A stretch of 64,000 nucleotides of DNA from Paenibacillus aurantius (GCF_032268605.1 NZ_CP130318.1:3382001-3446000), one strand, 5' to 3'. Counted from the stretch's first letter, positions 1 through 7,613 are shown. Notes: generated by a model from the sequence alone, not told the origin. Numbers and translations: made by a program.

Positions 1-1245
1 AACCCGGTCGGTTTGGGCTACACAGACGAAGACTGCTCCTCCGGCCGGACGAAAATGAAACCGTTCCGCCTCGGCTAGGAAGTCGTTCTCCGATAGTTCT
101 CCCTTTAGAAGCTGATGAAAAAATCCCTGTTTCAAATAGGGGAACTGCTCCTTCAACCGGCTGAGAAGGGTTTGGTTCGTGTCAACCAGTTCATGCAAGT
201 AGGAATCAAGGGCATCCAGACCGTCACGCGGTCTCGGGGCCTCCGGCCGCACCGGAAGCACTTTGCGGGACAGCCGGTCGATCGGCCTGTACAGCCAACG
301 GGAAGCAAACAGCGCGACGCCTCCCCAGGCGAACGTAAGGATCCCCACAAGCCCCCAGGTGATCCATTGAATCCGGTTCACCTGGCGCGAGAATACCTCG
401 GCCGGCGTCATCACATAGTAGGTCCAGCCACCGGAAGCTGCCGTTTTCGCCCGCAGCCTGTGCGCAACCCCTTCCAGGTCAATCGTGACCGGCTGAAGAA
501 CCGCCTTCTCCCGATTGGCGTACAAATCTTTAAAGTCCTCCAGCCTTTTGCCCATCTGCTCTTCCTGATTGCTGATCACGATACGCCCCTGCTCGTCCGC
601 CACCATCAGCTTCGTCCGGTTGGCCAGCTCGAGGGAACCGAGAAAACGCAGGATGTCCTGGGGGTTGACATGCAAGACCAGCACCCCTTGCGTGTAGCTG
701 GTCTGGATCGGCACGGGCGAATAAAGCAGCATATCCGGCTGATCGTCAAAGGTGTTCGCCGGCACCAGGAAAGGTTCATTGGCTTTCGGCATCCAAGTGT
801 CGAGAATGGGGGCCAGGCGCTGCATGGGACGGCTGCTCGTTTCAAAGGCGTTCGAATACAAATAATTGCGGTGATTCCTTAGAATCATCGATACGTTATA
901 AGGAATAGGCGAGGAACTGCGGATCCGCCGGATGGTTTCATTCATTTCCAGCGAATTGGTGAGGTTGTCGATCGATGGGCCGTCCCGAACCGTTCTTTCC
1001 ACCGCCAAGCTCGTGGCTATGTTGATGGAAGATACCCGAAGGGAAGCGATAAATTGCGAAAGCTGCTTCTCCACCTGGTCCAGCATGTACTTATGATTTC
1101 CGTTGACCTCATTTTGGAGGCTTCGTGATGCCAGGAACGAGGAAAGCAAGCCGACAAGAAGCACCGGAACAATGCTTACAATCAAGGAATACCCCAGAAG
1201 TTTCCGCTGGAACGATACCGGCCGGAGCTTGTTCAGCCATGTCAT
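1..1245 (-). CDS. Membrane-bound AraC-family regulator, N-terminal part (runs off window)
   Basis: An open frame runs from an ATG at 1245 (preceded by GGGAGG) leftwards through the window edge, giving 415 codons without a stop. It begins with a transmembrane segment (about residues 12-40), continues with an extracellular sensor region, a second membrane segment near residue 275-300, then a cytoplasmic stretch of the type (LKEQFPYLKQGFFHQLLKGE) that in Paenibacillus YesS/YtdP-like proteins leads to a C-terminal AraC helix-turn-helix. The DNA-binding domain itself lies outside the window, so a histidine kinase of YesM type is the alternative, but the linker sequence favours AraC. Such proteins usually sense extracellular sugar-binding states and control a neighbouring ABC operon, which would be left of this window. 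Confidence 0.75.
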   Translation of the reverse strand, partial: MTWLNKLRPVSFQRKLLGYSLIVSIVPVLLVGLLSSFLASRSLQNEVNGNHKYMLDQVEKQLSQFIASLRVSSINIATSLAVERTVRDGPSIDNLTNSLEMNETIRRIRSSSPIPYNVSMILRNHRNYLYSNAFETSSRPMQRLAPILDTWMPKANEPFLVPANTFDDQPDMLLYSPVPIQTSYTQGVLVLHVNPQDILRFLGSLELANRTKLMVADEQGRIVISNQEEQMGKRLEDFKDLYANREKAVLQPVTIDLEGVAHRLRAKTAASGGWTYYVMTPAEVFSRQVNRIQWITWGLVGILTFAWGGVALFASRWLYRPIDRLSRKVLPVRPEAPRPRDGLDALDSYLHELVDTNQTLLSRLKEQFPYLKQGFFHQLLKGELSENDFLAEAERFHFRPAGGAVFVCVAQTDRV

Positions 1246-1424
1246 TCGTTGTCCTCCCATCCCGCCTGCCCGCTTAAGGCTCAGGCGTCCATTAGGTAAC
1301 CCGAGAGGCATACTGTCCCCCCCCCGCGGAATCCTGTATCAAACCTGTATTACTGTTGTATTATTCGTCTTCGTTTAACAAAATCCTACCTCTGCCGTCC
1401 ATTTTGGTAAGAAACCACAAATAA

Positions 1425-1453
1425 CCGGCCTTCCCGCGTGAGGGGAAGGCCGG
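1425..1453 (-). terminator. Strong GC-rich hairpin downstream of the ABC remnant
   Basis: CCGGCCTTCCC pairs with GGGGAAGGCCGG. On the minus strand it follows the remnant ABC frame and spo0M and is followed by a weakly T-rich stretch (TTATTTG), so termination of the leftward transcript is likely but the U-tract is poor. Confidence 0.55.
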
Positions 1454-1467
1454 TGACCGGGTACCGC

Positions 1468-1560
1468 TTAAGCTTGGTATTCCAACGGACTGAAGGACAG
1501 GCTGGCGAAGACGCCGCGCTTCGCCAGCAGGGCCCCATGGGTCCCTTGCTCCAACCCGTT
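1468..1560 (-). pseudogene. C-terminal remnant of an ABC exporter ATPase
   Basis: Immediately after the spo0M stop codon, in another frame, 30 codons remain open and end in TAA at 1468-1470. The translation contains EQGTHGALLAKRGVFASL, which matches the extreme C-terminus of MsbA/LmrA-like ABC exporters (family consensus EQGTHEELLAKGGVYARL). No start codon, ribosome binding site or nucleotide-binding domain precedes it; the frame is cut exactly at the spo0M end. It is best read as the tail of an exporter gene whose body was deleted or replaced by the spo0M segment. The strong hairpin behind it was probably that gene's terminator. Confidence 0.6.
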
Positions 1561-2332
1561 ACTTGGCGTAACGCTCGATAATTCCGGATAGGGTTCCGGC
1601 TACCGCGTGAGGACCGCCGGCGAGTTCTCCGGAAGACAGCCTCAGCCGGACGAAGGATTCATCCATGTCGAAGGCTTCGGCGAAGAGACTGGACAATCCC
1701 CTCGCTCTCCGGTCAATCTGCAGCAGGAGATCAATGCCACCCTCATCCTGTCCCACAAACATGATTTCCACCTCGTCCAGCCGGCCGCGGAATCTTCCGG
1801 TTGGAGTGAATTCGAACTCCTGCAGGAAGGGAAGACCTCCGCCCAGATGAGCCGTATATTCGCATTCCGCCTTGCGGAAACGGAAGCCTGCCTCTTCGAC
1901 CCCATCCAGAACGGTTCGCATTTCGGCCGACGGATAGACCTCGATGCGGTCGTTATCACTCGGATCGACAGCCCCTTGAATCTCCAGCTCGGTCCGGATC
2001 CAGACGGGAGTGCGGCCCAGCGTTAGCGGAGTCCGAGCCGGCAGCCGGAACGAGAATGGAATCTCTCTACCTTCCCCTGCTTGAAGAAGGAAAGGCGGCG
2101 TTACGTGAATCCTCGCGATCTCTGCGCGCTGATGATATTTGTTGTCGTTGCTTTCCTTGATATATTCCGTCATGACAGAGAGCGCAATCGTTTCGATCTG
2201 CTGCTCGACGCTTCCTCCCCTAAGCCGGATCTCTCCGCGGACCTCGTCTCCCGGCGTATAGTGGGTCTGTTCGAGCACCGTATCGATTTCCGCCGACCCT
2301 ATCCCGATTTTGGCCAAAAACTTATTGAACAA
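1559..2332 (-). CDS. spo0M: Sporulation-control protein Spo0M family
   Basis: The product has 257 residues, the same length as Bacillus subtilis Spo0M (258). The N-terminus MFNKFLAKIGIG and the alternating beta-strand pattern with GDEVRGEIRLRGGSVEQQIE are typical of the arrestin-like Spo0M fold; a second arrestin-like half follows from about residue 130. Spo0M influences sporulation and cell-cycle/cytoskeleton processes in Bacillus; the biochemical activity is not settled. Translation starts at a TTG (2332) with GGAGGG seven bases ahead. Its stop abuts the remnant of an ABC exporter. Confidence 0.9.
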   Translation of the reverse strand: MFNKFLAKIGIGSAEIDTVLEQTHYTPGDEVRGEIRLRGGSVEQQIETIALSVMTEYIKESNDNKYHQRAEIARIHVTPPFLLQAGEGREIPFSFRLPARTPLTLGRTPVWIRTELEIQGAVDPSDNDRIEVYPSAEMRTVLDGVEEAGFRFRKAECEYTAHLGGGLPFLQEFEFTPTGRFRGRLDEVEIMFVGQDEGGIDLLLQIDRRARGLSSLFAEAFDMDESFVRLRLSSGELAGGPHAVAGTLSGIIERYAK

Positions 2333-2395
2333 GCTTCATCCCTCCACTGTCTTCCTAAGATTCACCCGGTAATACGGGGTATGGGAGAAAGGGAT

Positions 2396-3136
2396 TCATT
2401 TTCCGGTCCAAAATTGGCCGGTTCGGATCGCATGGTCCCGCCAAATCTCCAGTTCGTTCGTGGTAACCAGGACATCCGGGTATGGGGTAACTTTTGCTAT
2501 CTGTTCGGCATTATCCGCGGGCCAGGTGATTAGCTGCAGCCCATGCTTCGAGCACTGCTCGACGGCATCCTCATTCAAATACTTAAGTGGAACGGCCAAA
2601 TAAGAGGCTCCCATCTGCTGAAGCGGGTGGTAAAGAAAGGGACTGTTCCCTCCAAGTATTATGCCTACCTCCACCTCGGGGCATAGCTGCTTCACTTTGA
2701 CAACCGAGTACTGGTCGAAGGAAATGATATACACCTGATCCGTCATCCTCAGACGGCGAACCCGTTCGACGACCTTCTCTTCGAGTCCGGCATAATAATC
2801 TCCTCCCTGCTTAAGCTCAATGCTCACAATCAGCTTGCCCCGGCACAGCTCCAGCGTTTCCTCCAGCGTAGGGACCTCTTCCACCCCACCGACACGTAAG
2901 CGCTTAAGCTCAGCGAGCGTCATATCGCGAACGGTGCCTGGCTCGCCGCATACGCGGTCAACGGTCCAATCGTGCATGACGATGACTTCCCCGTCCTTGG
3001 ATAACTGAACATCCAGCTCGAGGTGGGAGAAGTTCAAGTCGATAGCCCATTGAAACGACTTCAGCGTATTTTCGGGCGCTTTCCCGGGATATCCCCGGTG
3101 GGCGATTCCCCTGATTTTTTGGTTTCCTTCCGTCAC
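2396..3136 (-). CDS. Glycerophosphodiester phosphodiesterase
   Basis: A 246-residue TIM-barrel GDPD. The catalytic signatures are all visible: IAHRGYPGKAPENTLKSF near the N-terminus, LELDVQLSKDG (metal-binding E-x-D) and VMHDWTVDRV (catalytic His). The family hydrolyses glycerophosphodiesters to glycerol-3-phosphate and an alcohol. There is no signal peptide, so it is probably cytosolic, like UgpQ/YhdW. The start is a GTG with AGGATGG upstream. It may be co-transcribed with spo0M, 63 bp downstream. Confidence 0.92.
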   Translation of the reverse strand: MTEGNQKIRGIAHRGYPGKAPENTLKSFQWAIDLNFSHLELDVQLSKDGEVIVMHDWTVDRVCGEPGTVRDMTLAELKRLRVGGVEEVPTLEETLELCRGKLIVSIELKQGGDYYAGLEEKVVERVRRLRMTDQVYIISFDQYSVVKVKQLCPEVEVGIILGGNSPFLYHPLQQMGASYLAVPLKYLNEDAVEQCSKHGLQLITWPADNAEQIAKVTPYPDVLVTTNELEIWRDHAIRTGQFWTGK

Positions 3137-3328
3137 GGCTAACCATCCTTTTCCACATAGTTTGAGAAAATCTTTGGATTTCCGGGAGCTCCCCCAAGAG
3201 GAATCGAAAATAAGCCTGCAAAGACCTGCTTCCCTTTTGGGGGAGCCGGGAACCAGTTTATGGAATTAAGTATACACCATCCGCCCAGCCTTGGAATAAG
3301 CTTTTAAAAACGTTATAGGAGGGCGGGC

Positions 3329-3937
3329 ATGAGCCTTATTCTATATCCCGTGAAGGTCATTTCGCACCGGTTGACCGGCCGAAAGCTGAATGTGGTTTAT
3401 CCTGTCGTAGAAAGCCTTCCTCATCCCGAGGTCCAGAGGAAGATCAACGAAGCCATCCTAACAGAGGTCAGGGCCATGCTCCGGGCACAGGATTATCCGG
3501 CTAATCCCGACACGGAAGTCACCGGCTACTATGAGATCAAAACGAATGAGCGGGGAGTGCTCAGCCTCTCTTTGTTTTCCTATGCCTACTCAGGAGGGGC
3601 TCACGGGATTACCCTTCAGAGGTCTCTTACGTTTGCTATCCAAACGGGAGAAAAGTACAGCCTCAAGGATTTGTTCAAGCCCGAAACCGATTACATCCGG
3701 ATTGTTAACCGCCAAATAGAAGAGCAAATCATGGCGCGTCAAATTCCGCTGCTCGAGGAGTTCAAAACCATCCGGCCCGACCAGGATTTCTATATCGCGG
3801 ATAAAGCCCTGGTGGTCTACTTCCAGCTGTATGAATTAACCGCTTATGTCTATGGCTTTACTTACTTTCCCCTCTCTGTCTATTCGCTCCAGCCTTATAT
3901 CCGGGAAGACGGCCCTCTCGGGACGATGATTTATTAA
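3329..3937 (+). CDS. DUF4163/DUF3298 domain protein
   Basis: 202 residues. The N-terminal half (SHRLTGRKLNVVYPVVESL onwards) fits DUF4163 and the C-terminal half, with SYAYSGGAHG and the LKDLF motif, fits DUF3298, as in the extracellular part of RsiV. RsiV binds lysozyme through this domain, but here there is no transmembrane segment or signal peptide, so the protein seems to be a free-standing cytosolic version. The start ATG has GGAGGGCGGGC directly upstream. Function unknown. Confidence 0.8.
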   Translation: MSLILYPVKVISHRLTGRKLNVVYPVVESLPHPEVQRKINEAILTEVRAMLRAQDYPANPDTEVTGYYEIKTNERGVLSLSLFSYAYSGGAHGITLQRSLTFAIQTGEKYSLKDLFKPETDYIRIVNRQIEEQIMARQIPLLEEFKTIRPDQDFYIADKALVVYFQLYELTAYVYGFTYFPLSVYSLQPYIREDGPLGTMIY

Positions 3938-4001
3938 GCCGGTTGAAACCAAGCCGCCTTCTGTACGTAGGGTAAGGTATCCTGTTACAGGAGGTTGAAT
4001 T

Positions 4002-4184
4002 GTGATCAAACACCTGCTTTCCAAGCTGCTTCATTCGGTTCTCGGATCCAAAGACAAGCATCGAGGTTATGGCTACAAGCGCAGCTCGTCCTCCGCTTAC
4101 CGCCGCCCCCCGGGTTCCTCCTACAAACACAACAACTACGGCAAACCCTACTACAAAAACAAATACGGCAGCCACTCGAGCTAA
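4002..4184 (+). CDS. Small basic Ser/Tyr/Lys-rich protein
   Basis: A 60-residue protein starting at GTG with AGGAGGT seven bases ahead, so it is very probably translated. A short amphipathic N-terminus (IKHLLSKLLHSVLGSK) precedes a disordered tail rich in Ser, Tyr, Lys, Gly and Asn. I do not recognise a family. Its stop codon overlaps the stop codon of the convergent protein-kinase gene by three bases; the tail offers many hydroxyl residues, so a kinase-substrate relationship is conceivable but purely inferred. The abundance of TAC/AAC/AAA repeats makes the composition unlike neighbours. Confidence 0.6.
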   Translation: MIKHLLSKLLHSVLGSKDKHRGYGYKRSSSSAYRRPPGSSYKHNNYGKPYYKNKYGSHSS

Positions 4185-4978
4185 CGCTCCAGCAGCCGCC
4201 TGATTTCGCAGGAGGCTTCCCGCGCGTTTGCATAAGGCTTGTCCACCTGCAGCAGCCGGCGGATGAGCCTTTTTGTTCCGTCCGATACGGGCAGCTCCTC
4301 CTGCCATCCCTCTGAGGCTTGCTCCTTTCCCGGCTCGTCCTCCACCATCGAGTAGAGCAGGAAGAGGAGAAAATGGCCCGCCGCGTACAAATCACTCGAC
4401 ACCGCGGGGGTTCGCCTCATGCGGGTCTCCTCGTCGGGAAACGGCCCGGCATCGCGGTCTCCTATGGGCCGGGCCAGTCCGAAATCCAGGAGATTCAGAC
4501 CCTTATGGTTCAAGATGACATTCGGAATGCGGATATCGAGGTGCACGATTCCCCGGCTGTGGATGTATTCCATCATCTCAAGCAGCTCGGCCAGGATCCC
4601 TAGACTCTCCTCCTCCGAATACCGCCGTCTCCCCGCGAATAAAGCCTCTTCCACGTTCAGCCCGATGACATAGTCGGTAATCAAGCAGCGTTTCCCGTCA
4701 GCGGTGAAGAGCTCGCGGAAGCCGGGGATGCGGGGATGATCCAGCTGCCGCAGGATAGCCGCCTCCCGTTCCAGCAGCTGAATCCCCAGCTCCGCCTTGC
4801 TCGGCTTGTTATGCTTGAGGGCGGCTAACCGGCCCGTTCCCATCTCCCGGCACAGATAAGTCAGTCCATAGCTCCCGCTGCCCACGAATTTAACAAGGCG
4901 ATAACCGTTCAGAACGGTTCCTGGCCGGCAGGGATAATCGATCCAATTCTCGTATACGTTTCTTAAGTAGGAAAGCAT
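4181..4978 (-). CDS. Serine/threonine protein kinase, soluble
   Basis: 265 residues comprising only a kinase domain. Visible motifs: glycine loop GSGSYGLTYL (about residue 33), ATP-binding lysine in AALKHNKP, catalytic loop HLDIRIPNVILN, and LDFGLARP. The catalytic loop has Arg where canonical HRDLKPEN kinases carry Lys, a minor deviation seen in bacterial Hanks-type kinases. No transmembrane segment or PASTA domains, so it differs from PrkC. The ATG start has AAGGAGAAGG upstream. It converges on the small basic protein with overlapping stop codons. Confidence 0.88.
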   Translation of the reverse strand: MLSYLRNVYENWIDYPCRPGTVLNGYRLVKFVGSGSYGLTYLCREMGTGRLAALKHNKPSKAELGIQLLEREAAILRQLDHPRIPGFRELFTADGKRCLITDYVIGLNVEEALFAGRRRYSEEESLGILAELLEMMEYIHSRGIVHLDIRIPNVILNHKGLNLLDFGLARPIGDRDAGPFPDEETRMRRTPAVSSDLYAAGHFLLFLLYSMVEDEPGKEQASEGWQEELPVSDGTKRLIRRLLQVDKPYANAREASCEIRRLLER

Positions 4979-5158
4979 TCTGACCTTCTCCTTAAAGGGT
5001 CCGCATTCGGACTAGGATGGAAGCTGTATTTCCAATAGGGAACCTGGAATTTCCGACGGTTCCTTAATAGGATAAGCAACCGCCGGCTAACCCGCAACCT
5101 CCTTGCCAGCCGGATAGGTAATGACTGGGTACTCCGCCCCCCTTCTCCCCACACAAAA

Positions 5159-5183
5159 ATAAAACCGCGAAAGTCGCGGTTTT
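5159..5183 (-). terminator. Intrinsic terminator after methyltransferase gene
   Basis: AAAACCGCGA and TCGCGGTTTT form a perfect stem with an A/T-rich flank on both sides, 15 bp past the methyltransferase stop. Confidence 0.85.
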
Positions 5184-5197
5184 GATTCCCAATCGGA

Positions 5198-5935
5198 CTA
5201 TTCTTCGCCGCCTTTGAAAGCCCTCATGATGCCGTATTCCAAATGCTCCCGGTTCTCTGAGATCAGCTGGGACGAACGAATCCCGCATTCCAGAAGACTG
5301 AAATCCAGGATAACCCCTTCATCCATCCATTGATACTGGTCGGGCTGATCATGCTGCTTCTCAAGCTTTTCATCCGTAATCTCCTGCACCTCAAGCATTT
5401 CTATTCTTTCGAAGCCGGAAGCCGTCATTAAATCCGTCCACTGCGGTTGGGTAAGAATTTGCGGCATCCCGAAAAATTCTTGAATATCTTTCAAAATTTC
5501 TTTTGCGGCGGATGGTTTAACGAACATTTCGCGGTTATAGAGAACCCCGCCGGGCTTCAGTACCCTATAATACTCCGCCACCGATACCGGGGCTTGGGTA
5601 AAATTGGTGACCGATTCCACCAGCAGCGCATCGAACGACTGATCGTCAAAAGGCAGCGCATGGGCATCCGCCTGCCGGAAGTCAACCGTAACCCCCAGCT
5701 GTTCGGCTCTCCGCTTGGCTTTGACCACCATTTGAGGATGAAGGTCGACGGCCGTTACCCGGTAGCCTTGTTCCGCCAAATAACAAGCCGTTCTTCCCGT
5801 CCCGCATCCCACCTCCAGAATAGAGGAGTCTGCGGCCAGCGGAAATTTAGTAAACTGCTCCACGGTTTCGGAGAAGCCTCCGGGATGAGCGCTTCCGAGT
5901 CCCAGCCGGGAGAGCATTTCCAAGTATTCCATCAA
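5198..5935 (-). CDS. Class I SAM-dependent methyltransferase
   Basis: 245 residues with the Rossmann-type signature ILEVGCGTGRTACYLAEQG (motif I), AVDLHPQMV (motif II acidic residue) and a DALLVESV post-motif, followed by LKPGGVLYNREMF. Substrate cannot be read from sequence; the UbiE/Methyltransf_11 group is the closest. The ATG has AAGGCGGG upstream. About 30 bp upstream is a degenerate copy of the promoter block found in the neighbouring yjcZ repeats (GGTACATAAGCTGAGGTAAC), which raises the possibility that this gene is transcribed during sporulation. Confidence 0.88.
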   Translation of the reverse strand: MMEYLEMLSRLGLGSAHPGGFSETVEQFTKFPLAADSSILEVGCGTGRTACYLAEQGYRVTAVDLHPQMVVKAKRRAEQLGVTVDFRQADAHALPFDDQSFDALLVESVTNFTQAPVSVAEYYRVLKPGGVLYNREMFVKPSAAKEILKDIQEFFGMPQILTQPQWTDLMTASGFERIEMLEVQEITDEKLEKQHDQPDQYQWMDEGVILDFSLLECGIRSSQLISENREHLEYGIMRAFKGGEE

Positions 5936-6034
5936 GATCCCGCCTTCGCAATAGGGTTACCTCAGCTTATGTACCTTCCCTTGAAGAAGTGCATCGGAGG
6001 AGAACTTGGGTTCTATCCGACTAAAATGGGAAAG

Positions 6035-6056
6035 GCCTCCCGACGGATCAGGAGGC
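6035..6056 (-). terminator. Terminator of yjcZ copy 1
   Basis: GCCTCC and GGAGGC form the stem; the minus-strand tail is TTTCCCATTTT. The same hairpin recurs behind the other two copies. Confidence 0.75.
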
Positions 6057-6073
6057 ACTTTCCCTTGCCAGGA

Positions 6074-6172
6074 TTAGATCAAGAAGCCAGCAGACAGGAC
6101 GATGACAAGCAGGATATAAAGAACCAGAATTACCCCAATCGAAGTAAAGCCAAACCCTCCAACACCACTCAC
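6074..6172 (-). CDS. yjcZ: YjcZ-family small sporulation protein, copy 1
   Basis: 32 residues: a Gly/Phe-rich head (GVGGFGFTSIG) followed by one hydrophobic segment (VILVLYILLVIVLSAGF), the layout of YjcZ-family proteins, which are small membrane-associated proteins made during sporulation in Bacillales. A GTG start at 6172 is preferred because AGGTGG lies eight bases before it; an in-frame ATG at 6193 would add seven residues but has no ribosome binding site. This copy has Gly-Val-Gly where copies 2 and 3 have Cys-Ala-Arg. Confidence 0.8.
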   Translation of the reverse strand: MSGVGGFGFTSIGVILVLYILLVIVLSAGFLI

Positions 6173-6202
6173 AGTAATCACCACCTTCTGCATAGGTTAC
6201 TA

Positions 6203-6211
6203 TAAGCTATG
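6203..6211 (-). promoter_or_regulatory. SigK-like -10 element, yjcZ copy 1
   Basis: Minus-strand CATAGCTTA fits the SigK -10 consensus CATAnnnTA. A clear -35 was not found. Equivalent elements occur at the same place in the other two units. Confidence 0.5.
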
Positions 6212-6315
6212 CGCCGGATGTTCGGATTGATTGGATAAAAGTCCCGGTAACAAATTTCCTTATGGAGGGGCATCGGAGGAGTACTTGGGTCCTACCCACA
6301 ATAAAAAGGGGAAAG

Positions 6316-6337
6316 GCCTCCCGACGGATCAGGAGGC
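6316..6337 (-). terminator. Terminator of yjcZ copy 2
   Basis: GCCTCC/GGAGGC stem with the minus-strand tail TTTCCCCTTTTTA. Confidence 0.78.
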
Positions 6338-6357
6338 ACTTCTTTCCCTACGCAGGA

Positions 6358-6456
6358 TTAGATCAAGAAACCAGCAGACAGGACGATCACGAGCAGGATA
6401 TAAAGAACCAGAACGATCCCAATCGAAGTGAAGCCAAACCCTCTTGCACAGCTCAC
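6358..6456 (-). CDS. yjcZ: YjcZ-family small sporulation protein, copy 2
   Basis: 32 residues from a GTG at 6456 with AGGTGG ahead. The protein is identical to copy 3 and differs from copy 1 by Cys-Ala-Arg in the head and an Ile-Val swap (IGIVLVLYI instead of IGVILVLYI) in the hydrophobic segment. Each copy has its own promoter block and hairpin, so expression is probably monocistronic. The Cys in the head is unusual for this otherwise Gly-rich region. Confidence 0.8.
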   Translation of the reverse strand: MSCARGFGFTSIGIVLVLYILLVIVLSAGFLI

Positions 6457-6486
6457 AGCAATCACCACCTTCTGCATAGGTTACTA

Positions 6487-6495
6487 TAACTTATG
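6487..6495 (-). promoter_or_regulatory. SigK-like -10 element, yjcZ copy 2
   Basis: Minus-strand CATAAGTTA matches CATAnnnTA; the variable bases differ from the other copies while the fixed ones are kept. Confidence 0.5.
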
Positions 6496-6572
6496 CGCCG
6501 GGTGTTCGGATTGTTTGGATGAATGTCCCGGTTACAAATATTCATTAAGGAAGTGCATAAAAAATGAAAAAG

Positions 6573-6594
6573 GCCTCCCGACGCAGCAGGAGGC
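6573..6594 (-). terminator. Terminator of yjcZ copy 3
   Basis: GCCTCC/GGAGGC stem followed on the minus strand by TTTTTCATTTTTT, the best U-tract of the three. Confidence 0.82.
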
Positions 6595-6614
6595 ACTTCT
6601 TTCCCTAGGCAGGA

Positions 6615-6713
6615 TTAGATCAAGAAGCCAGCAGACAGGACGATCACGAGCAGGATATAAAGAACGAGAACTATCCCAATCGAAGTGAAGCCAAACCCTC
6701 TAGCACAACTCAC
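6615..6713 (-). CDS. yjcZ: YjcZ-family small sporulation protein, copy 3
   Basis: 32 residues from GTG at 6713, protein identical to copy 2. Conservation at the DNA level extends through the upstream promoter and downstream hairpin, marking unit duplication rather than independent acquisition. Family knowledge gives only a sporulation association; the molecular role is unknown. Confidence 0.8.
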   Translation of the reverse strand: MSCARGFGFTSIGIVLVLYILLVIVLSAGFLI

Positions 6714-6743
6714 AGTAATCACCACCTTCTGCATAACTTACTA

Positions 6744-6752
6744 TAAGCTATG
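6744..6752 (-). promoter_or_regulatory. SigK-like -10 element, yjcZ copy 3
   Basis: Minus-strand CATAGCTTA, same position relative to the gene as in copies 1 and 2. Confidence 0.5.
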
Positions 6753-6815
6753 TACCGGGTGTTCGGTTTGATTGGATAAATGCCCCAGTAACAAATGCCC
6801 AAAGGAGGAGGAAGC

Positions 6816-7514
6816 ATGAGACTGACAGGGCTGGAAGCGGCGGAGCGCTTTGTGTTCCGCCATCATCCACATTGTACGCTTGCGGTTCTGGGTGGCAGCG
6901 GAGGCCGGCGGCAGGACACCGCCGGATCGGACCTCGATTTGGTTATCGTGGATGACGAGGCACCATGGGCTTACCGCAAAACGCTTCGGGAGGAGGACTG
7001 GCTGGTGGAGCAGTTCGTCCTTACCTCCGACAGCTTCAGGGATCTATTCGATGCGGGGGTTCACGCGGCCAACCCTACCCTTCAAAGAATGCTGACGGAA
7101 GGGGTACTTCTCCGGTGCGAGGAAGCGGCCGAGAGAATTCTGAAGGAAGCCCAAGACGACCTCGCGGCCGGCCCCATGCCCTGGTCGTCAGGTGAGAGGG
7201 ATGCGCAGAGGTACTGGATTACCGATTTATGGGAGGATGTAAAGGATGCCTCCTGCTCCGTAGAGCAGTGGTTTGCGCTGCACCGGCTGACCATCGTTTT
7301 GTCGGAATTCCATCTACGGGTCAATAAGCAGTGGATCGCAGAGGGAAAGCATCTTTACCGGGAACTGAAAGCCTTTGACGGCCGAATGGCTTCAGCCCTG
7401 GAGCAGGCGCTTCAAACCTTTTACGGCCAGGGAGATTTAGGAGCTTATGAGGAAGTGGTTGCTGCAACGCTCGCCCCTTATGGCGGCCTGCTTCGGGAAG
7501 GCTACGAGGAATAA
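6816..7514 (+). CDS. Nucleotidyltransferase-domain protein
   Basis: 232 residues from the ATG at 6816, chosen over an in-frame ATG at 6795 because AAAGGAGGAGG sits five bases before it. The pol-beta nucleotidyltransferase signature is present near the N-terminus: a GGSGG turn followed by SDLDLVIV, whose two Asp would bind metal. A helical C-terminal half follows, as in KNTase-like or MNT/HEPN-like proteins. Substrate unknown; members include aminoglycoside nucleotidyltransferases and proteins acting on proteins or tRNA. Confidence 0.8.
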   Translation: MRLTGLEAAERFVFRHHPHCTLAVLGGSGGRRQDTAGSDLDLVIVDDEAPWAYRKTLREEDWLVEQFVLTSDSFRDLFDAGVHAANPTLQRMLTEGVLLRCEEAAERILKEAQDDLAAGPMPWSSGERDAQRYWITDLWEDVKDASCSVEQWFALHRLTIVLSEFHLRVNKQWIAEGKHLYRELKAFDGRMASALEQALQTFYGQGDLGAYEEVVAATLAPYGGLLREGYEE

Positions 7515-7574
7515 GGTTTCCCCCGTCACCAGGTTAAGAACCGTCTCAACCAGCAGCAGGTAAGACAGTCATTC

Positions 7575-7613
7575 AAAAGCCCGGCAGGCTTAAGGCAAGC
7601 CTGCCGGGCTTTT
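7575..7613 (+). terminator. Bidirectional intrinsic terminator
   Basis: AAAAGCCCGGCAGGCTT pairs perfectly with AAGCCTGCCGGGCTTTT. It separates the rightward nucleotidyltransferase gene from the leftward oxidoreductase gene. Confidence 0.92.

Larger units (their letters stand above)
5955..6794 (-). repeat. Three tandem 257-284 bp repeats carrying yjcZ-type genes, plus a degenerate promoter copy
   Basis: Three near-identical units follow each other: each contains, in leftward direction, a promoter block (CATAnnnTA), an AGGTGG ribosome binding site, a 32-codon gene and a GCCTCC/GGAGGC hairpin. Gene stops are at 6074, 6358 and 6615. The second and third genes encode identical proteins and the first differs at a few positions, so the duplications are recent. 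At 5955-5975 a lone, more diverged promoter block remains in front of the methyltransferase gene. Confidence 0.9.

Noticed and set aside
115-882. A 255-codon rightward open frame at the left edge
   Set aside because: It is antisense to the membrane AraC-type regulator, whose leftward frame stays open to the window edge and gives a coherent protein.
6231-6688. Rightward open frames of 66-86 codons in the repeat region
   Set aside because: They recur only because the repeat recurs; the leftward 32-codon genes have ribosome binding sites, a membrane helix and terminators, the rightward frames have none.
5955-6794. CRISPR-like reading of the three repeats
   Set aside because: Units are about 260-280 bp with genes in them, with no short direct repeats or unique spacers of equal length.
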